Assembly: GCF_015773195.1 (NCBI RefSeq)
Contig: NZ_JADWYK010000007.1
Location: 186,001 to 250,000, forward strand
Source of the DNA: Hymenobacter guriensis
Lineage (GTDB): Bacteria > Bacteroidota > Bacteroidia > Cytophagales > Hymenobacteraceae
Direction: 5' to 3'
DNA: 64,000 bases
In this document: piece after piece, positions 33,818 to 42,500 of the stretch
Layout of the letters: the number at the start of each line of letters is the position of its first letter
Numbering within the stretch: the first letter of the stretch is position 1
The notes under the pieces: generated by a model
What the model saw: the letters and a program-made list of their open reading frames with translations, nothing else
Databases searched by the model: none
Told to the model about the DNA's origin: nothing
Made by a program: the position numbers and the translations under genes

Positions 33818-34732
33818 CTAGCGGCTGGCCGGGGCGGCTTCGCGCCGGGTGGCCACGTAAATCAGGCTGCTGTACTGCTGCTGGTGCCGGGCGGCGTACT
33901 GGTTGGAGTGGTAGCCATTGCGCAGCACGGCCAGCATGCCGGCGCCCCGCTCGGCCCGGTTTTTCTCGCTCAGCATGCTCACGTAGTACGCGTCCAGCGG
34001 CATAGGCAGGGTGTCGCGGAGCTGCAGCTTGTGCTTTTTGAGCAGCTGCGTCATGGTTTTAGGGCTGAAGTGGTAGAGGTGGCGCGGCACGTCCAGCGCG
34101 GCCCAGTCCTGCTGGTAGTGCTGGGCATCGAAGCTCTCAATGTTGGGCACCGCAATCAGCAGCACACCGTCGGTTTTGAGTAGGCGAATAAGTTGGGCCA
34201 GCGTCTCGTTGAGGTCGTGCACGTGTTCGAGCACGTGCCAGAGGGTAATGGCATCAAACGAGCCGGCCTGAAACTGCACCAGGCTCTCGGTGCCAATGGG
34301 CTGCCCCACGCGACGGGTAGCTTCTTCGCGGGCCCGGGCGTTGGGCTCCCAGCCGGCCACCTGCCAGCCGTTGCCCTTAGCGGCAGCCAGAAAGTGTCCG
34401 GTGCCGCAGCCGTAGTCCAGGAGCTTGCCCTTGCGCGGTGCCCGCTGATTCAGCAATGCTACCTTGCGACGCATCGTAAAGAAGCGCGCAACTTTGTAAG
34501 CCTGATTGATAAGCCCACCCGCCCCGCTGTTGTGCGACACGTACTCCTCCGACTCGTAGTAGCGACCAATGTGCGCGGCGTCGGGCCGGGGGTTGGTAAA
34601 CTGAAACGAGCACGCCAGGCACTGCTGAATGGCAAAGCTTTCCTTGCTGACCGATTTGTCCTCGACGACCAGCTTGTTGCGAAACTCCGTTTTCCCGCAC
34701 ACCGGGCACTTCTCCAAACGCTCGTAAACCAC
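33818..34732 (-). CDS. Class I SAM-dependent methyltransferase with N-terminal zinc ribbon
   Basis: 304 residues if started at the GTG at 34732 (VVYERLEKCPVCG). I prefer this because a TACCTTCG -7-like element lies at 34803-34810, inside the longer open frame. Two Cys pairs (CPVCG, CLACS) make a small zinc ribbon. The Rossmann fold follows: LLDYGCGTGHFLAAAKGNGW, GSFDAITLWHVLEHVHD, GVLLIAVPNIESFD (Methyltransf_23). The substrate is unknown; enzymes of this layout often modify sugars or lipids near polysaccharide loci, but no such locus is here. Confidence 0.88.
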   Translation of the reverse strand: MVYERLEKCPVCGKTEFRNKLVVEDKSVSKESFAIQQCLACSFQFTNPRPDAAHIGRYYESEEYVSHNSGAGGLINQAYKVARFFTMRRKVALLNQRAPRKGKLLDYGCGTGHFLAAAKGNGWQVAGWEPNARAREEATRRVGQPIGTESLVQFQAGSFDAITLWHVLEHVHDLNETLAQLIRLLKTDGVLLIAVPNIESFDAQHYQQDWAALDVPRHLYHFSPKTMTQLLKKHKLQLRDTLPMPLDAYYVSMLSEKNRAERGAGMLAVLRNGYHSNQYAARHQQQYSSLIYVATRREAAPASR

Positions 34733-34802
34733 TGATTCTAGCTGATTATGTTGATTTCGCTGCTGGCGACGACCGGCTTGCGCAGAGAAACCAGCCGCAG
34801 GG

Positions 34803-34810
34803 CGAAGGTA
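34803..34810 (-). promoter_or_regulatory. Candidate -7 element for the methyltransferase gene
   Basis: TACCTTCG on the minus strand, 71 bases before the GTG start at 34732. One base off consensus. Confidence 0.35.
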
Positions 34811-34873
34811 CGAAACCAAAGCGGCCGCAGAATCCGGAAGAAACTGCAGCCGTGGTCTTTGTTACGCTAGGAG

Positions 34874-34920
34874 GTCAGTCTATAATTTCCCCTAATCTTT
34901 TGGTCGGAAATTAGGCTGAC
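34874..34920 (-). terminator. Imperfect hairpin downstream of the mnmG unit
   Basis: gtcagtctataatttcc (34874-34890) pairs with ggaaattaggctgac (34906-34920), with two bulged bases. It could end the mnmG/small-membrane-gene transcript (stop at 35066). The remaining 34921-35065 shows nothing I can name. Confidence 0.45.
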
Positions 34921-35065
34921 TATAGAGTGAGTCTGCGCGGTCAGCCTCAATCCGCCCCGGGCTGCCCGGTGGCGGCTCGCCTACTGAACTGCCGGCTCCG
35001 AAAAGCGCCATCACTGGAAGCATGGTAGCAGCGCAAAGCCCCAAACCCAAACTAGCCCATAGTAG

Positions 35066-35311
35066 CTAAGCCAGAGCCGGCCCCCAACGCCGATGCAGGA
35101 ATCTAAGAACCATGACCACAATGGCAAGTAATCCTTGAATTGCCAGCAAAACCCAGCAGACCAACGCCAGCCAGTATAACCAGAAGTGAGTTTTCGCAAA
35201 CTGGTAATTAAAGAACAGCCCGATTATAAGTCCGCACAAAACAAACCCATTCAGCAGACCCGTCCAAAACAGGAGCCGGGACCAATGACTGGCTGCTGTT
35301 CCGGTTTTCAT
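35066..35311 (-). CDS. Small two-helix membrane protein coupled to mnmG
   Basis: 81 residues with two hydrophobic helices (LLNGFVLCGLIIGLFFNY and YWLALVCWVLLAIQGLLAIVVMVL), basic at both ends. The ATG overlaps the mnmG stop (ATGA), which is strong evidence for translational coupling. No family recognised. Confidence 0.7.
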   Translation of the reverse strand: MKTGTAASHWSRLLFWTGLLNGFVLCGLIIGLFFNYQFAKTHFWLYWLALVCWVLLAIQGLLAIVVMVLRFLHRRWGPALA

Positions 35312-37176
35312 CGACCCAGATACACCATCAGCACCGAAACGTCGGCTGGGCTGACGCCACTGATGCGGCTGGCCTGGCCCAGGGTTTCGGGTTGAATCTT
35401 GAGCAGCTTTTCGCGGGCTTCGTGCGAGAGGGCGGGCATGGCATGGTAGTCGAGGCGGCCGCGGATGGTGAAGTTTTCCAGCTCCTGCACGCGGGCCGCC
35501 TGTTGGTGCTCTTTCTCCAGGTAAGCCTCGTACTTCACCAGAATTTCGGCTTGCTCCAAGGCATCGGGGCGGTACGGGGCTAGGGCCAGCGTGAGGCCGG
35601 GCAGCACCCGCGCCAGGGCGGGCAGGTCCACGCCGGGGCGGCGCAGCAGGTTTACTACGCGCGTTTTCTCGTGAATGGTGGCCGAACCGATTTCCGTCAG
35701 CCAGCCGTTGATTTCCGCCGGCTCTATGGCGTGCGTTTTCAGCAGCTTGGCCACGGCGGCCGTTTGCTCCTCCTTCTCGCGCACCAGCGCCATCCGCTCT
35801 TCCGAGGCCAAACCCAGGGCGTGGCCCAGCGGCGTGAGGCGCAGGTCGGCGTTGTCCTGGCGCAGCAGCAGGCGGTGTTCGGCGCGGCTCGTGAACATGC
35901 GGTAGGGCTCGTCGGTGCCTTTATTCACAAGGTCATCAATGAGCACGCCGATGTAGGCTTCGCTGCGCTTGAGCACGAAGGGCTCCTTGCCGTGCACTTT
36001 GTTGTGGGCGTTGATGCCGGCCATCAACCCCTGGCAGGCGGCCTCCTCGTAGCCCGTGGTGCCGTTGATCTGGCCCGCGAAGTAGAGGTTCTGCACCAGC
36101 TTGGTTTCCAGCGTTAGGTTGAGCTGTGTGGGCGGGAAGAAGTCGTACTCGATGGCGTAGCCGGGCCGGAACATCTTCGCGTTTTCGAAGCCGGCAATTT
36201 TGCGCAGGGCGCGGTACTGCACGTCTTCGGGCAACGATGAGCTGAAACCATTGACATAAACCTCCACCGTAGACCAACCTTCGGGCTCCACGAAAATCTG
36301 ATGGCGGTCCTTGTCGGCGAAGCGGTTGATTTTGTCTTCCACGCTCGGGCAGTAGCGCGGCCCCAGGCCCTTGATGCGGCCCTGGAACATCGGCGACTTC
36401 TCGAAGCCCTCTTTTAGGATTTCGTGGACCTCGGCGTTGGTGTAGGTGATGTAGCACGGGCGCTGGTTCGTTAGCGCAGGCGTGTCGAGGTAGGAGAATT
36501 TGCTGGGCGTTTCGTCGCCGGCCTGCTCCTCCATTTTGCTGTAGTCGAGGGAGCGGCCGTCCACGCGGGGCGGAGTACCGGTTTTCATGCGGCCGGCCTC
36601 AAAGCCCAGCTCCTTCAGCTGCTCCGTGATGCCGGTGCTGCCTTTCTCGGCGGCGCGGCCACCCCCAAACTGCTTTTCGCCGATGTGGATAAGGCCGTTG
36701 AGGAAAGTGCCGTTGGTCAGTACCACCGACTTGCCCCGGAACTCGATGCCGAGCTGGGTTTTCACGCCCACGGCCGTGCCTTTTTCCACTACGATGCCGG
36801 TTACAGCTTCCTGCCAGAAGTCCACGTTCAGGGTTTGTTCCAGCGTCAGGCGCCACTCTTCGGCAAAGCGCATCCGGTCACTCTGTGCCCGCGGGCTCCA
36901 CATGGCGGGGCCTTTCGAGCGGTTCAGCATCCGAAACTGAATCATGGTTTTGTCGGTGATGATGCCCGACTGCCCGCCCAGGGCGTCCACCTCGCGCACA
37001 ATCTGCCCTTTGGCCACCCCGCCCATAGCCGGGTTGCACGACATCTGCGCGATGGTGTTCATGTTCATCGTCACGAGTAGCACCTTGGAGCCCATGTTAG
37101 CGGCGGCCGCGGCGGCCTCGCACCCGGCGTGGCCGGCACCTACTACAATAACGTCGTACTCTTCTTGCTGAAACAT
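35308..37176 (-). CDS. mnmG: tRNA uridine 5-carboxymethylaminomethyl modification enzyme, FAD-binding subunit
   Basis: With MnmE it builds the cmnm5/nm5 modification at U34 of several tRNAs; also called GidA. 622 residues from the ATG at 37176. FAD-binding GAGHAGCEAAAAAA, the conserved MSCNPAMGGVAKGQIVREVDALGG region, PCYITYTN, GLGPRYCPSVEDKI and the C-terminal YLGR-ending helical domain are present. Adjacency of gidA to oriC is a long-known pattern in bacteria and supports the origin candidate 3.3 kb away. The stop overlaps the small downstream gene. Confidence 0.97.
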   Translation of the reverse strand: MFQQEEYDVIVVGAGHAGCEAAAAAANMGSKVLLVTMNMNTIAQMSCNPAMGGVAKGQIVREVDALGGQSGIITDKTMIQFRMLNRSKGPAMWSPRAQSDRMRFAEEWRLTLEQTLNVDFWQEAVTGIVVEKGTAVGVKTQLGIEFRGKSVVLTNGTFLNGLIHIGEKQFGGGRAAEKGSTGITEQLKELGFEAGRMKTGTPPRVDGRSLDYSKMEEQAGDETPSKFSYLDTPALTNQRPCYITYTNAEVHEILKEGFEKSPMFQGRIKGLGPRYCPSVEDKINRFADKDRHQIFVEPEGWSTVEVYVNGFSSSLPEDVQYRALRKIAGFENAKMFRPGYAIEYDFFPPTQLNLTLETKLVQNLYFAGQINGTTGYEEAACQGLMAGINAHNKVHGKEPFVLKRSEAYIGVLIDDLVNKGTDEPYRMFTSRAEHRLLLRQDNADLRLTPLGHALGLASEERMALVREKEEQTAAVAKLLKTHAIEPAEINGWLTEIGSATIHEKTRVVNLLRRPGVDLPALARVLPGLTLALAPYRPDALEQAEILVKYEAYLEKEHQQAARVQELENFTIRGRLDYHAMPALSHEAREKLLKIQPETLGQASRISGVSPADVSVLMVYLGR

Positions 37177-37236
37177 GATCAAAAGTTGTTCGAAAGAGAG
37201 CAACAGGCAAGCGGCGGAAATTGTGCCCGGCGGGCA

Positions 37237-37512
37237 TTATTCCAACACTTGCGCCGTCGCCCCAATGATCTGCTGGTGGAGTAATTCCTGCCGGGAAGCA
37301 AAGTGAGCGGAAGTAATCAAGCCAGTTTTATGAATTCGATTCTTATTGCTGACATTGACAGGGCACATTTGGCTTATAGGAAGTAACACTCCAGTAGCAA
37401 AACGTAACTGCCTGACCACACCAAATTCCCCCTGGATTTCGCCTATAAGTACCCAACCACGGTTGGTGATGTAGAACGCATCTTCTACTGTAAACGTGCC
37501 GGCTGCATGCAT
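37237..37512 (-). CDS. Small beta-barrel protein resembling EF-Tu domain 2
   Basis: 91 residues from the ATG at 37512 (a Met nine residues further up, at 37539, is possible). The sequence MHAAGTFTVEDAFYITNRGWVLIGEIQGEFGVVRQLRF has the pattern of a translation-factor domain 2 (FxVxDvF.I.GRG.VL.GEI..G), as in many small stand-alone bacterial homologues. A CAAAGATA (-7) element at 37600-37607 lies 90 bases upstream. It lies just before mnmG on the same strand (60 bases). Function unknown; the family assignment is by pattern only. Confidence 0.6.
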   Translation of the reverse strand: MHAAGTFTVEDAFYITNRGWVLIGEIQGEFGVVRQLRFATGVLLPISQMCPVNVSNKNRIHKTGLITSAHFASRQELLHQQIIGATAQVLE

Positions 37513-37599
37513 GTGGGCAAAGCGGAAAATCCTCCACACCTGAAGGACACCAACTTCATCTTTTACGAAAAAGCCAAGCTAAACCCCTCAAAACGTGCA

Positions 37600-37607
37600 C
37601 AAAGATA
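37600..37607 (-). promoter_or_regulatory. Candidate -7 element for the EF-Tu-domain-2-like gene
   Basis: TATCTTTG on the minus strand, a good Bacteroidota -7 match. Confidence 0.4.
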
Positions 37608-37640
37608 CGCAGTCAGCGGCTTTTCCGCGCCACGCGCTGC

Positions 37641-38369
37641 TTATTCCAATTCGTACTCATCCACGGCGTCTTCCGGCAAATCAGCCAGGATAGCCGCTGA
37701 TTGCGCCGCCACCGTAGCCCAGGAAAATGGCAGCCAGCGGCCAATCAGGCTGTCGTAGACTTCGGTGGCGGCTTCGCAGGCAAACAGCTTGTAGTCGAAC
37801 TTGGGGTAGTTGTGCACCACGTAGCCGGGGTAGTAGTAGGCCTTTTGCTGGCGCAGGGCGTGGTTTATTTTCTGCAGCATAAGGTACTTACCCAGGCTGT
37901 ATTTGCGGTAGGCGGGGTCGTAGAAGTTCATGATGCCCGCGATGCTGCGCGCCCCACTGTCGAAAATACCGGCCGCAATCAGCTGCTGACCGTCCCGGAT
38001 TTCTACCACACCCGTGCTGAAGGCATTGTTGGCGGCGCCCGCCTGCAGAAAAGCCTCAATGGTTTCGGGCGCGTCGAAGGTGATGGAAGCACGGTAGCGG
38101 GCGTACAACTCTTCCAGCTCATCGGTAAGGCGAAAAGGCCGGAGCACCACGGCAAACCGCTCGTTGAGGCGTAGCAACCGGCGCTGGGCGGGCCCGTAGC
38201 TCACCTGGCTCAGTACCAGCCGCAGCCAATGCACCGAGTACAGCTGGTCGTCGATGGGCAGAAACCGGCAGGTAAACAGGTTCTGCTGCATCCGGTAGTA
38301 GCCCTGACTCAGGTAATAATCTAGTGCTTCACCCGGAATAGTAAGAATTGACTGAGGCGTGGTGGACAT
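37641..38369 (-). CDS. ATE/Bpt-like aminoacyl-tRNA-protein transferase
   Basis: 242 residues. The N-terminal GYYRMQQNLFTCRF region and the C-terminal IAAGIFDSGARSIAGIMNFYDPAYRKYSLGKYLMLQKI, followed by YYYPGYVVHN.PKFDYKLF, follow the arginyl/leucyl-tRNA-protein transferase pattern (GNAT-like C-terminal domain with FYDP and SLG blocks). Such enzymes add an amino acid to protein N-termini, which marks them for ClpS/ClpAP degradation. The tRNA specificity is not readable, and the cysteine pattern of the N-terminal domain is reduced to one Cys. Confidence 0.82.
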   Translation of the reverse strand: MSTTPQSILTIPGEALDYYLSQGYYRMQQNLFTCRFLPIDDQLYSVHWLRLVLSQVSYGPAQRRLLRLNERFAVVLRPFRLTDELEELYARYRASITFDAPETIEAFLQAGAANNAFSTGVVEIRDGQQLIAAGIFDSGARSIAGIMNFYDPAYRKYSLGKYLMLQKINHALRQQKAYYYPGYVVHNYPKFDYKLFACEAATEVYDSLIGRWLPFSWATVAAQSAAILADLPEDAVDEYELE

Positions 38370-38392
38370 AGTAGAGAGAAATTTGATAAACC

Positions 38393-38486
38393 GTCATGCT
38401 GAGCGGAGTCGAAGCATCTCTACCTGTGGCTAACTCAATACTTACAGCCAAAGCGGGAGAGATGCTTCGACTCCGCTCAGCATGAC
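38393..38486. repeat. REP-like palindrome, copy 2
   Basis: Arms gtcatgctgagcggagtcg... (38393-38424) and its inverse (38455-38486) differ by one base, around a 30-base spacer. They share almost all bases with copy 1 at 16119-16206, and the right ends share catgacgttc. It lies upstream of the transferase start and downstream of ybeY. Confidence 0.85.
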
Positions 38487-38510
38487 GTTCTAATACTTGC
38501 AAACCAACGA

Positions 38511-38536
38511 AAACGCCCACCGATGGGCGGGCGTTT
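38511..38536 (-). terminator. Terminator after ybeY
   Basis: Stem aaacgcccacc/gggcgggcgttt with one mismatch, 25 bases after the ybeY stop. Confidence 0.65.
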
Positions 38537-38561
38537 CAACGGGCTGGCGTAAGCCTTGCGC

Positions 38562-39047
38562 TTAAAAGGTGCGCAGCGAAAGGCAGTCGTCTTCTTTCTT
38601 GCGCATGGCTGTCTGGCTGAGCAAATCCTTGTCGGCGTAGCCGAGCAGGTGCAGCACGCCGTGAATCATCACGCGGTGCAGCTCGTCGCGGAACGTAACG
38701 CCGTGCAGTTGGGCGTTTTCGCGGATTCGCTCCACCGAAATGAAAATGTCTCCCTCGATGATGTCGGCATCGTCGGCGTTGTCGAAGGTGATGACGTCGG
38801 TGTACGTGTCGTGGTCGAGGTACTCCATGTTCACCTTGTGCAGGTACTCATCGGAGCAGAAAATGTAGGTAAGGTGCACGATTTCGTGCTCGTGGACTTT
38901 GGCAATGCGCTCCACCCAGGACGTCAGCTCCTCGGCGTCGGCCAGCTCAAAATCTACGTCTTCCACCACAAATTCGATACCGAGCCGTTCGTGCTCAAAG
39001 TACCCGTCAATGGGCTCATCGTGCTCGGTAGGGGGCAGGGTGCTCAT
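38562..39047 (-). CDS. ybeY: Endoribonuclease YbeY
   Basis: Zinc-dependent RNase for 16S rRNA 3'-end maturation and ribosome quality control. 161 residues. The metal motif reads IHGVLHLLGYADKD: the first two His are kept, and the third metal ligand (usually His) is Asp/Lys, as in many Bacteroidota YbeY proteins. The conserved YTDVITFDNADDADIIEGDIFI block is present. Its start overlaps the upstream RsbW-like gene by four bases (ATGA), so translation is coupled. Confidence 0.9.
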   Translation of the reverse strand: MSTLPPTEHDEPIDGYFEHERLGIEFVVEDVDFELADAEELTSWVERIAKVHEHEIVHLTYIFCSDEYLHKVNMEYLDHDTYTDVITFDNADDADIIEGDIFISVERIRENAQLHGVTFRDELHRVMIHGVLHLLGYADKDLLSQTAMRKKEDDCLSLRTF

Positions 39048-39499
39048 GCCGCGTTGTGGTCAGAAGCTTCGGAAGCAGTGGCCGAATCGGCGCCTTCGGG
39101 CGTGAGGAAAAACGTGAGCTGCACGTTGCGGCCATCCTTGGAAAACTCTACCTCGTCGGCGAGGTGGCGGATGAGGAAGATACCGCGGCCCCCGGGATTT
39201 TCGAGGTTCTCGGGCGCGGTTGGGTCAATCAGGTTGGTATAGTCGAAGCCAGGACCCTGGTCTTCCACTTCAAACTTCACCCGGTTGGCATCTACCTGCA
39301 GCGAGAGGTGCACGTTTTTGTCACGGTCGAACTTGTTGCCGTGCCGGATGGCATTGTTCACCGCCTCCGTGACGGCCACCATAATGTTGCCGTAGATGTC
39401 GTCTTCAATGTGAAACGTATCCTTCGAGTTGTCGATGAAGCTTTCTACCACACGAATGTTCTCAACGAGCGAAGGAATCTGAATCTTGACCTGTTTCAT
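39044..39499 (-). CDS. RsbW-like anti-sigma/serine kinase (HATPase_c)
   Basis: 151 residues. A GHKL ATPase domain is apparent: VAVTEAVNNAIRHGNK (N box), VEDQGPGFDY (G1) and NPGGRGIFLIRHLADEVEF (G2/lid). In Bacteroidota such proteins act as anti-sigma or as switch kinases. No anti-anti-sigma gene is next to it. Probably co-transcribed after the DUF4175 gene (42-base gap) and before ybeY. Confidence 0.92.
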   Translation of the reverse strand: MKQVKIQIPSLVENIRVVESFIDNSKDTFHIEDDIYGNIMVAVTEAVNNAIRHGNKFDRDKNVHLSLQVDANRVKFEVEDQGPGFDYTNLIDPTAPENLENPGGRGIFLIRHLADEVEFSKDGRNVQLTFFLTPEGADSATASEASDHNAA

Positions 39500-39541
39500 A
39501 AAAGAGGGAAAGGCGGCAAAGGCGGTAAAAATAGCAGAACG

Positions 39542-42500
39542 CTATTTCATTTTCTGAAAATATTCGCTGACCTCGCGCTGGTAGTACGGCGTGAAGGACG
39601 GCGGCACCGACCGGAGGGCTTCCGTCGACTGGTTTTTCTGCTGACGATACCGGTTGAAAGCCGGCGGAAAAACTGGCGGACGGTTTTCGGCGGCCTTTGC
39701 CTCGCGCTGCGTATCCTGGTCCCGCTCCCGGGCCGATTTCTCGGCTTCCAGCAGGCGGGTCAGAATCTGCTGCTGACGCATAACCGTTTGCTCCGTTAGC
39801 CGCTTGTTTACGAGCTCCGTCTCGGTTTGTTCCATCATTTTTTTAACGTCGCCGAGGCCACCACCGCCCTGCTCGCCTTTGCCCTGTTTGCCGCCCTGCT
39901 GCATCTTTTCCAGCTCTTTGAGGGCTTCGCGCATCATCTGCTGCTGGGCGGCGAGCTTGGCAAGCTCCTCCGATAAAGCCCGGCCGCTCTTACCGCTTTG
40001 CTGGAGCTGCTGAATCTGCTGGTTGAGCTGCTGCTGCATCTTGCCCAGCTGGCCTTCACCGGCCTGACTACCCTTCTTCTTCTTTTTGCGGCCGGGCTTG
40101 CCCCCACCCTGCTGCTGGCTTTGGCTTTCGCGCTGCTGCTCCTGCATCTGCTGCAAAGCCGAGTTAAGCATGAGGGCCAGGTTGTTCATGCTCGTCATGG
40201 CCTGCTGCTGGCTGGCGGTGGCGCGGCCCACGTTGCGCTGCTGCAGCTGCGTAAGCGACTCATCCATGCGGCCGTTCATCTCGCTTACTTCACGCGTGAC
40301 GAAGCTCTGAAGCTGAAACACGCGCTTGGCCAGGGCGTAGAGCGAATCCTGCACCACGCGGGCATCGTCCTTGAGCTTGCGCTGCTGCTGGCCCAGCTGC
40401 ACAAAGCGCGGGTCCTGCTGGTCTACCTGCCGGAAGTCCTTCATCAGCCCTTCTTGGTCGAAGGAGAGCTTGAGCAGGTTTTCGAGGATGTCGCGCAGGT
40501 CGTCAATGTTTTCCTGCTGCTCATTCTGTTCTTCCTCGCTCATCTGCTGCTGCATCTTCTGAGCCATCTGCTGCATCTTCTGCGCGGCCTGCTTCTGATT
40601 CTGGCTGGCTTTCTGGTTTTGGTTTTTGCTTAGCTGCTCCTGGCTTTGCTGCATCTGCTCGTCCACCTCCTGCTGCTGGTCCTTCATTTCGTCAGCCCCA
40701 TTCTGGTTGTCGAGCTGCTCGTCCATTTTCTGCAGGTCCTTTAGGTTCTGCTGAATCTGGTCGAACTGCTGCTGCTTTTCCTGCTGCTCCTGCTTGAACT
40801 GCTCGTTTTTGGCCTTCTGCTCCTGGTTGCTGGCTTTGTTATCGGGGTTCTGCTTGTCGTTCTGCTCGGTTTTCTCGGCCAGTTGCTGTTCTTCCTTGGC
40901 TAGCTGCTCCAGCTGTTTCAGGGTGGCTTCCTGCTTTTGCTCAAACTGCAGCTGCTTGAACATTTCAAGGGCGCGCTCCAGCTCTTTCTGCAGGGTGTTT
41001 TCCTTGTTTTCGAGCTTTTGCATGAGCTGCTGCATTTCCAACTGGTTCTGGTCCTGCTTCTGTTCCAGCAGCTTCTGCAGCTGGTCGTAGAGCTTCTTGG
41101 TTTCGGGGTCGAGCAGGGAGTCCATCAGCTTCTGCAGCTCCTGGGCTTTTTCCTTGAGCTCCTGGCTTTTGGGGTCGAGCTGGTCCTGCTGCTGAGTGAA
41201 CTGCTCAAACATGCGGCGCACGTCCTGCATCTGCTCGTCGAACTGCTGCTTTTGCTCCAGCATGTCCTGCAGCTGCTTGCGGTCCTGGAAGTTCAGGTCG
41301 CGCTTGGTTTTGAGCTTGTCTTCGGCCTTGGCCAACTCCCGCTCCAGCTTCTTGCTTTGCTCCTGCGACTTGCTCAGCTGGCTTTGCACCGACGACGCCT
41401 GCGCGTTCAGCTGGGCCTGCTGCTCCCGCTTGGAAGGTAGGCGAAATTCCACGGCGCGGGTGCGGGCACTTTTCGGGCCGTGCACACCGTCGTTGTCCCA
41501 CACCTGTAGGAAGTATTCCAGCCGGTCGCCGGGCTGCAGGCGCAGGCTGCGCAAATCCCACTGGTAGGCGTACACCTGGGCGGCGCCATGCTGCAGCCCA
41601 ATAGCGCGGGTCTGGTAAGCAGCGTTGGGCCGGGCTTTGGCGCCGAGTACGCGGTAGTGCAGCTGCAGGCGCGAAAGGCCATAGTCGTCGCGCACGGTGC
41701 CGCCCAGGGCCAGGTACTGCCGCGAAACCGTATCGGAAAAAGCTTCAAGCGTGATGTCCGGCACCTGGTCGGGAATGGCCGTAAGCTGGTACTCGATGGG
41801 GTCACGGTTGAGGGAGGCGGCGTTGCGCAGGCGCACGGCGTAGGCCTGGGTGCGCAGAATGCGGCGCGTGGCCTGAAATTGGCTGCCGCTGGCCTGGGCC
41901 GCTACGGTTTCGTCGGGGGCACGGAACTGTAGCTCCAGCGCATCGGTAGCGTCGGTACTGAACTCCCAGCGCAGCGTGCTGCCCTCGGGCACGGTAGCGT
42001 TGCCGGTGTTGCGGATGGTTTCGGCGGCTTTGCCAGTGTACGCCGGGTAGGTGATGTGCAGGGCGAAGTCACGCAGGTCGGGCCGCTCGCGCACCGTCAG
42101 GGCGTAGCTATCCGAGGAGAAGCCGGCGGCGGCGAGCTGGAAGTCTACGTCGCGGCGTAGCTGCCGAAATTCGAAGGAGTACTTGTTGCCGGCTTCCTTG
42201 GTCAAGTGCCGCTCGTGGCCGTCGTATTGAATGGTGATGTCGTTGGGCAGGGCCTCTCCCTCCACAGCCACCTGCAAGCGGAAGTCTTCTCCCTTAAATG
42301 CCCGCAACGACTTATTCTCTACCACGAACCGAAACGGCGCCGGCGGCGCATATTTCTGCCGGTAGTTGAGAATACGGCCCGTGCCCTGCATAAACAGGCT
42401 GGGATAAATCAGCAATACGGCCACGGCCACGGCGGCGGGCACGGCTACGTACTTCCACAGGGGCCGCGTTTGGGCCGGAATATTAATGCCTTGGGCAAAT

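Noticed and set aside
34733..34819. ATG start for the methyltransferase at 34819
   Set aside because: Would lie upstream of the -7 element at 34803-34810; the added residues are not homologous.
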